Below are positions 1 through 8,621 of a stretch of 64,000 nt of DNA, one piece after another. Every line of letters begins with the position of its first letter. The first letter of the stretch is position 1. Where the stretch lies: NCBI GenBank assembly GCA_951812895.1, contig OX638333.1, forward strand, positions 982,366 through 1,046,365. The letters are read 5' to 3'. The notes beneath the pieces are model-generated. The model worked only from the letters and a program-made list of their open reading frames with translations. It was not told the origin of the DNA and searched no databases. The DNA is from an uncultured Roseovarius sp. GTDB taxonomy: Bacteria; Pseudomonadota; Alphaproteobacteria; Rhodobacterales; Rhodobacteraceae. The translations under genes and the position numbers were made by a program.

Positions 1-524
1 GCTGGGTCCTGAGTTTCGTCATCAATTCCTTGAACCCTCAGGGCTGTGGAATTCGCCACACCATTGTGACCAGATGCATGAATGACCCAGACGGGATGCT
101 CAACTGAAACGCTGTCCAGTTCATCGCGTGTGGGCATACGACGTTCGGCAATTGAGGTGTTGTCAAAAAGAACCCCCATAACCCATTCGCCCTTTGGTGT
201 CTCAGCCGCCTTATCCTTCAACCGCGAAAGCGCGGCCGCCATATCTATGCAAGTACCGCGCGGTGGCGCAGAAAGATCAACTCGGAAAAGCTTGATAAAA
301 CCTGGATCCGGGAAATGCCCATGGGGGTCTATGAACGCGGGAAGCATGGTTTTTCCCTGCAGATCAATTTTTTCAGCGTCAGGTTCCAATTGCTCTCGCA
401 GCCGGGATTCAGAACCTACGTCGATGATCCGTTCACCTTCAGTCAGTACCGCCTCTACAGTTGGGCACGTATCCTCCATCGAAAGGATTGTCCCATTGAA
501 ATAAAGCGTCTGTCTGTTAATCAT
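1..524 (-). CDS. Amidohydrolase family protein (YtcJ-like), N-terminal part
   Basis: The reverse strand is open from an ATG at 524 to the window edge, giving about 174 residues of the N-terminal part; the C-terminus lies outside the window. The protein opens with MINRQTLYFNGTILSMED, a beta-strand start usual for the metal-dependent amidohydrolase fold, and has FIDPHGHFPDPG near residue 71, the HxH metal motif of the amidohydrolase-3/YtcJ type. Such enzymes hydrolyse amides, formamides or related C-N bonds in the cytosol; the substrate cannot be read from the sequence. It lies downstream of a peptide-type binding protein gene on the same strand, separated by a 15-bp perfect hairpin, so it may be expressed with that uptake gene at a lower level. 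Confidence 0.75.
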   Translation of the reverse strand, partial: MINRQTLYFNGTILSMEDTCPTVEAVLTEGERIIDVGSESRLREQLEPDAEKIDLQGKTMLPAFIDPHGHFPDPGFIKLFRVDLSAPPRGTCIDMAAALSRLKDKAAETPKGEWVMGVLFDNTSIAERRMPTRDELDSVSVEHPVWVIHASGHNGVANSTALRVQGIDDETQDP

Positions 525-672
525 ACACTGTTCTTTAACTATCTGATTTCACTAAAGCGGTTTTCGTTAAACCAGTTTCAGGTTTGGCGAAATTCGTCCC
601 GCCAACGCATTGATGTTGCTGCGTTTCCCAAAAATCTCATGCCTCAGGTTTATTGCGAAACGCTTTAAATGG

Positions 673-702
673 GCCTTTCGCATCCACGTGGATGCGAAAG
701 GC
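673..702 (-). terminator. Perfect 15-bp inverted repeat between binding protein and amidohydrolase genes
   Basis: Positions 673-687 and 688-702 are exact inverted copies (GCCTTTCGCATCCAC and its complement). This allows a very stable hairpin, but there is no long T run on either side. It sits between two co-directional genes and is probably a partial terminator or mRNA-stabilising hairpin, as is common after highly expressed binding-protein genes. An operator role is possible but less likely. Confidence 0.6.
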
Positions 703-722
703 TTGGGTGTGCTGGGAGAAGA

Positions 723-2315
723 TCACACCATCCACCACCGCTCAAGAATGCGGCGGCCGTCGAACCCGCGGGTCCAGGACAGATCGCCATGGCCGATCTT
801 TTCATTTCGCGCATGAACTTCGTTCGCAAACATCGGAACGATATGCCCGCCTTCATCACGTAGGATGATCTGCATTTCGCGGTACATCTCAGCACGCAGG
901 TTTTGGTCCAACTCGGCACGCGCCGACAACATCAGGTCGTTGAAATGCGCGTTGTCCCACTGCGTGTCGTTCCATGCGGCACCTGCGGCAAAGCCAGTGG
1001 TGAACATTGTATCTTCCGTGGAATATCCACCCCAATAGCTGGCGCACCATGGTTTCGCCATCCAAACATCTGACCAATAGCCGTCATTTGGTTCGCGGAC
1101 GACATTGATATTGATACCCGCCTCCTTAGCCGACGCCTGATACAACACTGCCGCATCCAATGCACCGCCATAAGCCGCGTCGGATGAGCTCAGATCGATT
1201 GTAATGTCGCCCAGCCCGGATTTTTGCCAATGGTGTCTGGCTTTGTCGGGATCATAGGTGTTCTGCTCGATATCCGCGGCATGATAGCGATAGGAAGGTC
1301 CAATCGGATGATCGTTACCAACCACACCATGGCCGAACAGAATTTTGTCGACGATGTCCTGACGGTTCAGGGCAAATTTCATCGCCTTGCGCATCTCAAC
1401 ATTATCAAAAGGCGCTACTTGGGTCATCATTGGGAAGGTGTAATGCAGAGGTCCCGCACCTTCTTCGATCACCACGCCTGGTGTTCGTGACATCAGAGCC
1501 AGAGTCTTCAGCTCAACCCGGTCGATACAGTCGACTTCGCCGGTGATCAGAGCGTTTTGGCGTGCCGCTGGATCCAGGATTGATTGTAGATCAATCGTGT
1601 CGGCGTGTGCCGCTCCATCTTTCCAGTAATTGGCGTTGCGCTCAAACTCATAGCGTTGGCCAGGGGCTTCGTTTTTAAGGACATAACCGCCAGTACCACC
1701 TGCTTTCCAATCAATGCCATTGTCACTGGCCGGATAGATGCCAAATGTCGCTTCGTTGAAGTTGAAGGGGAAGTCAGCATTGCCAGCTGAAAGCGTTACA
1801 ACGATTGTGTTTCCGTCCACTTTGATGTCCGTCACTGCATCCATCACCGGTTTAGCGACTGAAGTCGATTCTTCGCCACGGTGATAGTTCAGCGATGCGA
1901 TTACATCTTCGGTCGTCATGGTCTTGCCGTTGTGGAATTCCACACCGTCGCGCAACTTGAACGTCCAGACCGTCGCGTCCGGTGAAGAGCTCCACTCAGT
2001 TGCGAGCGATCCTACAAGGTTACCGGCAGCATCCAGTTCTGTCAGCGTGTTGGCGACACCATAGGCAACCACCCATTGAAGACCGTTCGTAAGCGTTGCT
2101 GGATCAAGTGTGTCTGATGTAGATCCGTGTCCCATCGCAAGGCGCATATGCCCGCCTTTCGAGGGTGTCGATGCATGAGCCGCGTCAAACAGGCCAGCCC
2201 CAACTCCCATCGCAAGACCAAGCGCCGTGCTGCGCCCAAGGAATTCGCGCCGCGACAGGCGGCCCTTTTCCATTTCACCAATTAACCATTTTGCGTGTTT
2301 TTCTTGAGTGTCCAT
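723..2315 (-). CDS. ABC transporter substrate-binding protein, family 5 (dipeptide/oligopeptide type)
   Basis: A 530-residue periplasmic binding protein (SBP_bac_5). The N-terminus has a twin-arginine signal, LSRREFLGRST, followed by a hydrophobic stretch ending in AHA, so export is probably through Tat. The body shows family features such as WTFKLRDGVEFHNGKTMT and an NRQDIVDKILFGHG block. The ATG at 2315 is preferred because GGGAG lies eight bases upstream; an in-frame TTG at 2330 is the alternative. No permease or ATPase genes are adjacent in the window. A paralogue lies at 43774-45384, and both share the segment NINVVREPNDGYWSDVW, so similar ligands are likely. The divergent XRE-type regulator at 2466 probably controls it. 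Ligand unknown; amines, opines or peptides are all possible for this family. Confidence 0.88.
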   Translation of the reverse strand: MDTQEKHAKWLIGEMEKGRLSRREFLGRSTALGLAMGVGAGLFDAAHASTPSKGGHMRLAMGHGSTSDTLDPATLTNGLQWVVAYGVANTLTELDAAGNLVGSLATEWSSSPDATVWTFKLRDGVEFHNGKTMTTEDVIASLNYHRGEESTSVAKPVMDAVTDIKVDGNTIVVTLSAGNADFPFNFNEATFGIYPASDNGIDWKAGGTGGYVLKNEAPGQRYEFERNANYWKDGAAHADTIDLQSILDPAARQNALITGEVDCIDRVELKTLALMSRTPGVVIEEGAGPLHYTFPMMTQVAPFDNVEMRKAMKFALNRQDIVDKILFGHGVVGNDHPIGPSYRYHAADIEQNTYDPDKARHHWQKSGLGDITIDLSSSDAAYGGALDAAVLYQASAKEAGININVVREPNDGYWSDVWMAKPWCASYWGGYSTEDTMFTTGFAAGAAWNDTQWDNAHFNDLMLSARAELDQNLRAEMYREMQIILRDEGGHIVPMFANEVHARNEKIGHGDLSWTRGFDGRRILERWWMV

Positions 2316-2404
2316 CTCTAATTCTCCCAAAGTTTTGTGACAAATAACGATTAGATTGCACTCATAATTCTACGGAAAAATGGAATTTAGTACTTCGCAT
2401 TTAT

Positions 2405-2437
2405 ATGCTATCGTTAGCATTCTGACGCTATAATGCT
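2405..2437. promoter_or_regulatory. Dyad symmetry in the divergent promoter region
   Basis: ATGCTA-TCGT-TAGCAT at 2405-2420 is a perfect 6+6 dyad. An overlapping pair, AGCATT (2416-2421) and AATGCT (2432-2437), adds a second arm. The region lies between the binding protein gene and the HTH regulator gene, so it may be the regulator's operator. No binding evidence is available. Confidence 0.4.
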
Positions 2438-2465
2438 TCTAAATGTGAAAAAAGGTAAAAAACTA

Positions 2466-3266
2466 ATGCAAGATTTCTCAAAAAATTTGCGGAACATCTG
2501 TGCAGAGCACGGATCAATTGCCCAGGTCTGCCGCGAAATCGGAATCAATCGACAGCAGTTCAACCGGTATCTCAACGGCACCGGCATGCCTTCGGCCCAT
2601 AACCTACGGCGTATCTCTCGCTACTTTGAACTGCCCGAAGCAGAATTCTTTCTCTCTCTTGATGAATTTACGCGCCTTCACCTGCAGGGCCGCAAACGCA
2701 GATCCAGCGGCCCCGTAGATTTGATGACCGGAGCCTTCCGGGATCAGGCAAAAACATTGCGTCGGTACCTTGGATTCTACCACTCGCACTTCATGACCCC
2801 AACATGGGATGGAATGATCCTGCGCAGCTTGATCTGGTTGTACGAAAGAGACGGTTTTGTGATGACGCGCTCGGTCGAGCGCGTAACATCCAGAGACGGC
2901 AGCACAGATCAGAAATCCAAATATGAAGGGTTGGCAGCCAAACATGGCAACCGAATTTACATTGTAGAACATGAAATGGTGCGCGAAGGCAGTATCGTCG
3001 AAACCATTCTGACGCCTTCACATCGCCAACAAGTCAAGTATTTGCGCGGCACAACGATGGGCGTCGCTTGGCGCCCCCACGTTATGCCCTATGCGTCCCG
3101 CGCAATCTGGAAACGGATTGAAGACAAAACCACAGCAAGAGAAGCGCTTAGGGCCTGCGGCGTATACGCGCTTGACAGTCGGTACATTGACCCGACTGTG
3201 CGGACTCATCTGCGCAACTCGAATGATGGTGGCGGCGCATCGAACAGCGAAAATGTTTTGACCTGA
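2466..3266 (+). CDS. XRE-type helix-turn-helix transcriptional regulator
   Basis: A protein of 266 residues. The first 60 residues form a lambda-repressor-like HTH: IAQVCREIGINRQQFNRYLNG and LRRISRYFELPEAEFF are the recognition and following helices. The remaining 200 residues match no domain I recognise and may sense a ligand. It is divergent from the binding protein gene at 723-2315, which suggests local control of that transporter. The ATG at 2466 is chosen because the HTH starts right after it; an upstream in-frame ATG at 2433 has no ribosome-binding site and overlaps a dyad that may be an operator. An AAGG eleven bases upstream of 2466 is only a weak ribosome-binding site, so the start is not certain. 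Confidence 0.75.
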   Translation: MQDFSKNLRNICAEHGSIAQVCREIGINRQQFNRYLNGTGMPSAHNLRRISRYFELPEAEFFLSLDEFTRLHLQGRKRRSSGPVDLMTGAFRDQAKTLRRYLGFYHSHFMTPTWDGMILRSLIWLYERDGFVMTRSVERVTSRDGSTDQKSKYEGLAAKHGNRIYIVEHEMVREGSIVETILTPSHRQQVKYLRGTTMGVAWRPHVMPYASRAIWKRIEDKTTAREALRACGVYALDSRYIDPTVRTHLRNSNDGGGASNSENVLT

Positions 3267-3296
3267 AAATCGAGCTGTATTTCGAATTTTGATGCT

Positions 3297-4199
3297 TTAG
3301 TCCTGCAGGTCCCCACCAGAACGATCAACCAACGCATGCCGCAATGCGTGACAGGCCGGGTTTGTACGAAACCCCGGTGTAACTTGCATGACAAGGCTAC
3401 GCCTCAGCGTCAGCTTATGATCAAATGGCACAACCAGTATCCCGTTTGCGAGATAAGATGAAACCAACGCCTCATGCGCCATCAAAACGCCGGCTCCGTG
3501 GCGCGCCTCTTCCAGAGCAACACTGAACAAAGAATGCACTGGTCCGCGTTTCACCGGCAGTGCAACTCCTGAAATTGATTCCAGCCAGAGGGTCCAGTCA
3601 TCCATCCATGCAGAGTCGTACAACAAGGTTTCTTTTTCGAGGTCTGAAACCTGTTTCAGACGCTCTGCAATGTCCGGCGCACATACCGGAAAAATGCGAT
3701 CCTGAAACAATGTGGCCCCGCCCTTTTCAAGCGGATCATCCTGAAAGAACAAGGTGACGTCGAACGGCTCTCTCGACAGATTTGGCGGTGTTTCCACTGC
3801 AACAACTGAGACGCTGATTTCCGGTGCAGTCAGCCTGAGCTGCCCCAACTTTTGTGACAACCACAACTGGGCAATAGAGGGCAGCGTCGCAATTCGAATT
3901 TTGTTCGGTGTGCTTTTTGTACGCAGTGTTTGCACAGCTTCATTCAACTGATCGAAGGCCTGCGTAAATTCGGGCAGCAATTCTTCGCCCAACGGCGTCA
4001 GAACAACGCCGCGCACATTCCTTACAAAAAGCTTCCCCTCCGCCCACGCCTCCAGTGATTTGACATGCTGGGATACGGCACCGGGTGTTACGCAAAGTTC
4101 TTCTGCTGCGGAAATGAAGCTTTGCAATCTACCTGCGCTTTCAAAAGCGCGAAGTGCATTCAGGTGCGGGCCTTTTGGCCGGGGTGGTGAAACAGACAT
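3297..4199 (-). CDS. LysR-family transcriptional regulator (GcvA-like)
   Basis: A 300-residue LysR protein. Residues about 12-70 form the winged HTH (LNALRAFESAGR, AAEELCVTPGAVSQHVKSLE). The proline- and arginine-rich start and the phrase VTPGAVSQHVK are typical of the GcvA subgroup. The C-terminal 200 residues form the periplasmic-binding-like effector domain (IRIATLPSIAQLWLSQKL). It is transcribed divergently from the serine-hydroxymethyltransferase-like gene at 4334, with about 134 bp between them, so it is the likely activator of that gene. GcvA-type proteins often respond to amino acids, but the effector here cannot be read. Confidence 0.85.
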   Translation of the reverse strand: MSVSPPRPKGPHLNALRAFESAGRLQSFISAAEELCVTPGAVSQHVKSLEAWAEGKLFVRNVRGVVLTPLGEELLPEFTQAFDQLNEAVQTLRTKSTPNKIRIATLPSIAQLWLSQKLGQLRLTAPEISVSVVAVETPPNLSREPFDVTLFFQDDPLEKGGATLFQDRIFPVCAPDIAERLKQVSDLEKETLLYDSAWMDDWTLWLESISGVALPVKRGPVHSLFSVALEEARHGAGVLMAHEALVSSYLANGILVVPFDHKLTLRRSLVMQVTPGFRTNPACHALRHALVDRSGGDLQD

Positions 4200-4333
4200 A
4201 ATACGACTCAGTTTTTCTACGCTAAATTTATAGCAAATCTGGTTTGCGACCGCTACGCCCGACTGTTTAAATCGCTCAAGATGTTTTTGTTTCTACGGCA
4301 AGAATGCATTTTCAGCTCAATGGCAGGTGCCCC

Positions 4334-5599
4334 ATGTCAACGCATTTTCTGAACACAATAGAAGAGACCGACCCCCTGATCGCAAACGCTTTGGCGAATG
4401 AAAAAAAGCGCCAACAGGATCAGATCGAACTCATCGCGTCGGAAAATATTGTCAGCCGCGCCGTTATGGATGCGCTTGGTCACGAGATCACCAACAAGAC
4501 GTTGGAAGGGTACCCGGGCAATCGGTTTCACAGCGGTGGAAAATTCGTTGATATTGTCGAACAGGCCGCAATCGACCGCGCCAAAAAGCTGTTTGGCTGC
4601 GACTACGCCAATGTCCAACCTCACTCCGGCAGTCAGGCCAATCTGGCGGTGTTCTTCCTTTTACTGGAACCAAATGACAAGGTTTTGTCCTTGGATCTCG
4701 CCGCCGGCGGCCATCTCAGCCACGGGTTAAAGGCCAATCTTTCAGGCAGATGGTTTGAGCCGCACCATTACTCCGTCGATGCACAAAGCGAAGTCATCGA
4801 TTACGACGCATTGGAAAAGCTCGCACAAGAGATCAAACCGAAACTGCTGATCGCCGGTGGGTCAGCCTACCCGCGTGAGATAGATTTTGCTCGCATGGGC
4901 CTGATCGCCAAAAAAGCCGGCGCTTGGTTCCATGTCGACATGGCACATTTTGCCGGGTTGGTTGCGGGCGGTGTCCACGCTTCACCATTTCCGCACGCGG
5001 ACATTGTGACCTGCACCACCACCAAAACTCTGCGCGGCCCACGTGGCGGCATTATTCTGACCAATAACGAAGATTGGTTTCAAAGGCTCCAGTCGGCGGT
5101 CTTCCCCGGCGTGCAGGGGTCAATCCATACCCAGGTTCTTGCGGCCAAGGCGATCTGCCTGGGTGAAGCCCTGACCGATGACTTCAAGGCTTACGCGGCA
5201 CAGGTCAAATCCAATGCCAAAACACTGGCGAAAACACTACAAAGCCGCGGTATTCGCATCGTGTCGGGCGGCACTGATACCCACATGGTTTTGCTCGATC
5301 TACGCAGCAAGGGGCTAACAGGCAACCGCGCCGAAACCGCTCTGGAACGCGCGAACATTACATCCAACAAAAACCCCATACCTAATGACAGCCCGCGCCC
5401 GCCTGAATGGGTGGGCCTGCGTTTCGGCGTCGGCGCGGCCACCACCCGCGGCATGAAAGAAGCAGAGTTTAAAACTCTGGGCAGCATCCTTGTGGATTTG
5501 ATCGAGGCCGAAGCCGCAGATGAGACCGATGCAGTTGTCGCAAGCTGCAGCGAACAGGTGGCGCGCCTCTGCGCGCAGTTTCCAGTCTTCAGTAATTAA
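4334..5599 (+). CDS. Serine hydroxymethyltransferase-like PLP enzyme (possibly 2-methylserine type)
   Basis: A 421-residue fold-type I PLP enzyme of the SHMT family, with IELIASEN, ANVQPHSGSQANL, the aspartate loop VDMAHFAGLVAGG and the PLP lysine K231 in TKTLRGPRGG. Several residues nearly invariant in GlyA differ: the Tyr of KYAEGYPG is Thr56, the YYGGCE segment is FHSGGK (65-70), the His before the PLP lysine is Thr230, and the His of NLAHGG is Ala124. These positions bind substrate and folate or handle protons in true SHMT, so this enzyme probably acts on another amino acid. Alpha-methylserine hydroxymethyltransferase or an aldolase role are candidates; this is inference. The start at 4334 is preferred over the upstream ATG at 4304, which would add ten untypical residues. 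The divergent LysR gene supports a specialised, inducible role rather than housekeeping glyA. Confidence 0.8.
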   Translation: MSTHFLNTIEETDPLIANALANEKKRQQDQIELIASENIVSRAVMDALGHEITNKTLEGYPGNRFHSGGKFVDIVEQAAIDRAKKLFGCDYANVQPHSGSQANLAVFFLLLEPNDKVLSLDLAAGGHLSHGLKANLSGRWFEPHHYSVDAQSEVIDYDALEKLAQEIKPKLLIAGGSAYPREIDFARMGLIAKKAGAWFHVDMAHFAGLVAGGVHASPFPHADIVTCTTTKTLRGPRGGIILTNNEDWFQRLQSAVFPGVQGSIHTQVLAAKAICLGEALTDDFKAYAAQVKSNAKTLAKTLQSRGIRIVSGGTDTHMVLLDLRSKGLTGNRAETALERANITSNKNPIPNDSPRPPEWVGLRFGVGAATTRGMKEAEFKTLGSILVDLIEAEAADETDAVVASCSEQVARLCAQFPVFSN

Positions 5600-5632
5600 A
5601 CGCAATCGCGCGGCCGTTCGGGATTGACAGAT

Positions 5633-6835
5633 TCATAATCGGTTTGCAGTCAAAGAAAAGTTCAGCTCAACTTCATGTCCCACCGTGCCCGCCGCTTCGG
5701 GTCCGACATTGTGGTCCAGCCTTAGGATTGTAGCCGTGCCATCCGCCTGCGCGGCGTCTCCGTCAAGCGCCAGCGTAAAGGATAACACAAGCGGCTTTTC
5801 AACCCCGGCAAGGGTCAGGATCCCTTGGGTCTCAAATTGATCTTTGCCCACAGGTGTGAACCCTGTGGAGGCAAACCGCGCGGTCGGAAAGGCCTCTGCA
5901 TTCAGATAATCAGCTGACAATGCCTGCTGGCTGACACTGCCCAGCGTAAGGCTGGTAATATCAATATCCACGGCAAGCTGCGCGGCTTCCGGGGATTCAG
6001 AATCAAATAGGATTTCCGCCGTCCAGACGCCAAACTGCCCCGCAACCGGATTACCATTCTGGATCACAGAAATTGCCAGCGTGCTCTCTACCGCAACAAC
6101 GGACCAATTGCTCTGAAACCCTCCATCTGTTGTGGCCTGGCCGTGCGAATGATCATGCTCATGCGGCACGGTCAGCACGATTGCAGCACCCGTTGCAAGG
6201 GTGACCAGCAAAGCCAGTACCGGGGCAACCACCTTGAACGCCTCTGTCGGAGTCGTCAGCACATTGCGCGCCATTCCCGGTATCATCCGGCGCAACGTTC
6301 CGTCACGATCCAGCACGGCGTGCTTCATCGCACCCGCAATATGCAACGCAATAATCGCCCCCATGACCCAGGCCGTCAGGAAATGCGCCCAGCCCCAAAA
6401 TACCTCGGCCGCCTCCGTCTGAGGAACCAGACCAATCCGCTGCGGAAACGGACCCCAGATCGGGGCAAGCCCTTCGGTCGCTGAATGATGCAGCCACCCG
6501 GTCAGCGGCATCGCAAATATCAACACATATAGCAGCCAGTGCACCACCTGTGCGGCAAACACTTCCACCGGTTTGTGGCTGCTTAACGGTTGCGGATGCG
6601 GCTGCAATATCGCCCAAAGGATCCGCAGGATCGCAAGGGTGAACACCGTCAATCCCAGAGTCTTGTGCAGGGAAAAGATGAAAAACGCGCGCGTGATTTG
6701 CTCTTCAGTTTCAAAACTCAGGTTGCTCATCAACAGGCCAAGCCCGAACAGTGCCAGGATCAATAGCGCCACGGCCCAGTGCATGGCCTGCGCGACCAAT
6801 CCATAGCGATCAGAATTATTGCCAACTTGCATCAC
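5633..6835 (-). CDS. Cytochrome b561 fused to a YceI-like domain
   Basis: A 400-residue two-domain protein. Residues 1-190 are a cytochrome b561: RYGLVAQAMHW, four membrane helices, and histidines in HWAVALL, SLHKTLGL, HWLLYVL and ALHIAGAMKH suited to bind two haems. After another membrane segment (about 205-225) a HEHDHSHGQ stretch leads into a YceI-like lipocalin-type beta barrel (residues about 235-400: AVESTLAISVIQNGNPVAG, FASTGFTPVGKDQFETQGILTLAG), a domain that binds isoprenoid or amphiphilic ligands in the periplasm. The family usually keeps the two proteins as separate neighbours, so the fusion suggests electron transfer between membrane quinol and a bound isoprenoid. The next gene on the same strand, 125 bp upstream, is a flavin amine oxidase. 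Confidence 0.85.
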   Translation of the reverse strand: MMQVGNNSDRYGLVAQAMHWAVALLILALFGLGLLMSNLSFETEEQITRAFFIFSLHKTLGLTVFTLAILRILWAILQPHPQPLSSHKPVEVFAAQVVHWLLYVLIFAMPLTGWLHHSATEGLAPIWGPFPQRIGLVPQTEAAEVFWGWAHFLTAWVMGAIIALHIAGAMKHAVLDRDGTLRRMIPGMARNVLTTPTEAFKVVAPVLALLVTLATGAAIVLTVPHEHDHSHGQATTDGGFQSNWSVVAVESTLAISVIQNGNPVAGQFGVWTAEILFDSESPEAAQLAVDIDITSLTLGSVSQQALSADYLNAEAFPTARFASTGFTPVGKDQFETQGILTLAGVEKPLVLSFTLALDGDAAQADGTATILRLDHNVGPEAAGTVGHEVELNFSLTANRL

Positions 6836-6960
6836 AAACCACCCGCCTTGAGGAAAAGACCACCAACTTTCTCGCTGTATCGGCCCGCCTCTTCAAGCCA
6901 ATTCAAAAGAAACGCCATTGCAGCGCCCTTCACTTATTTGTCACTTTTCCTGCGACAATC

Positions 6961-8304
6961 CTATTTCAACTGTGCCAGAACCGCCCGGCCGGCGGCCTCT
7001 CCACTCTTATAGGCCCCGCTGCAAAGCGCGGAATATGCCCCCGCCATCGCCTCTCCTGCAAAGAAAACCCTGTCACCAACCGGACGGGCCAGAATCGCGC
7101 GCGATGAATATCGCCCGGGTTTCGCCGCCGCATAGGCGCCCAACGTGTTGGGGTTGTTGGCCCAGCTGGTCAGGTGGCCTTTGACAAAGTGCTTACGTGC
7201 ATCGCTGCCAACCATCTTAACGACCTCGCCAAGCGCGAAATCAACGGCCGCCCTTTTTCCGGCACGCGACAATTCCCACCCGAACCGCCCTCCGACAAAT
7301 CCGACCATATAGTTGTATCCAAAAGGCCATGTCAGGAAATAGCAGGCCCGCGCCGGCACCTCATTCGGCACCCAATATGTCAGCCACTGGTTCGGCACCA
7401 ACCCAAGGCGCGCACCATCAAACTGAAGCGGTATCTTCGCCAGCAACCCCATCGGCAGGTCATCAATCGCCTGCTGTTTCCAACCTGGTAAAGCCGGGGT
7501 AAACCGGATGCGCCCGGAATTCAGAACCCCGGTGGACACCGTGATTATACAGGCTTTGGCCCTGATCCGGCCCCGCTTGGTTTTGACCGTCACCCCCTGA
7601 CCAGACCAGTCCACTCCGGTAACACGCGTGTTCAATTGTACGGGCAGGGCCCCGGCATGGCGCACCGCCAAAGCGCCCAACCCGTCGCGCACCATATAGC
7701 TGGGCGTTGATTCCGCCCCCTCCCAATAATCCATCGTCGACAAATCGCTGAAATCGACCCCGTGATCCATCGGACCAATCCAGCTTTGCGCGACGGCTGA
7801 AAAATCAACTTCCCCTGGCACAACACTGGACGCAGGCACATCCAGACCCCTTTGCCCGGCCTTGCCCAGCGCCCGCTCCACGGCGTCAGAACCACGATTA
7901 TAGGCGGCACGCTGCGCCGCAGTCGCACGCTGACCTTTTACAAACAACGCGCCACTGGCATCGCTGTGGCTCAACACATCAAAGCGATGCTTTCGCGCAA
8001 TCTTTAGAAACGGATTGTTGTTCGCCGCAGAGATCCACGAACATCCGTGATCAAAAGGCTGACCGAAAGTTTGGCTTTCCGTAAACGCCCGACCGCCAAT
8101 TCGGCTTGCAGCTTCAAGCAGGACAACAGATTTCCCGGCCTTCAACAGCACCTTCGCCGCCTGAACACCGGCAATCCCAGCGCCCACAATCACAACATCC
8201 GGCTCAGAAGATGCGGACTGGCCAAGAGCTGGTGCTGCCCCTGCAGAGACCAAACCACCCAGAAAAGCGCGACGCGAAAATTTCGATGACCCATCTTGCG
8301 GCAT
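6961..8304 (-). CDS. Flavin-containing amine oxidase (FAD-dependent), exported
   Basis: A 447-residue flavoprotein of the monoamine oxidase/L-amino acid oxidase superfamily. The N-terminus reads SRRAFLGGLVSAGAAPALG, a twin-arginine signal, consistent with folding with FAD before export. The dinucleotide fold follows at residues 36-65 (VVIVGAGIAGVQAAKVLL, then GGRAF). A C-terminal FAD motif, VFFAGEAMAGAYSALCSGA, lies at about residues 410-430. Family members oxidise primary or polyamines to aldehydes with release of hydrogen peroxide; the substrate here is not known. The downstream cytochrome b561-YceI gene might take part in the same periplasmic redox chain, but this is only suggested by proximity. 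Confidence 0.88.
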   Translation of the reverse strand: MPQDGSSKFSRRAFLGGLVSAGAAPALGQSASSEPDVVIVGAGIAGVQAAKVLLKAGKSVVLLEAASRIGGRAFTESQTFGQPFDHGCSWISAANNNPFLKIARKHRFDVLSHSDASGALFVKGQRATAAQRAAYNRGSDAVERALGKAGQRGLDVPASSVVPGEVDFSAVAQSWIGPMDHGVDFSDLSTMDYWEGAESTPSYMVRDGLGALAVRHAGALPVQLNTRVTGVDWSGQGVTVKTKRGRIRAKACIITVSTGVLNSGRIRFTPALPGWKQQAIDDLPMGLLAKIPLQFDGARLGLVPNQWLTYWVPNEVPARACYFLTWPFGYNYMVGFVGGRFGWELSRAGKRAAVDFALGEVVKMVGSDARKHFVKGHLTSWANNPNTLGAYAAAKPGRYSSRAILARPVGDRVFFAGEAMAGAYSALCSGAYKSGEAAGRAVLAQLK

Positions 8305-8621
8305 AGTGATCTCCTTGCAGGATCAAACAGGGCTAGGGTTGCATCTCTTACGATGATAGGCAAATTAGCATCGAAAACATTGCCGAACAAAGGGCAACGC
8401 CCGACCGCGGGTGCGCGGCCAAGGCAAGTTCTATGTCACTTTATGGTCAGGGCCACATCCAACGATAGTTCGACTGCCAGAGGTAGGCAGGATCGCCCGC
8501 CCATGGGGCGGTCGGGCGATGCCCGGCGGCTCTGCGTGCCTCGATTTCGGGCAAGCGGGAGAATGAATATGCAATGTTCAAAACATAGACCTAGCCAAAA
8601 CCAGATCCACCGGTCGAGCCG
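8305..8621. other. Intergenic region without a recognised gene
   Basis: Some 317 bp lie between the start of the amine oxidase gene and the stop of the membrane wHTH gene, both on the reverse strand. Short open frames occur on both strands but none has a ribosome-binding site or a recognisable product. A GC-rich inverted segment (GATCGCCCGCCCATGGGGCGGTCGGGC, split around 8490-8517) could act as a terminator for the wHTH gene. Nothing else is seen. Confidence 0.4.
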
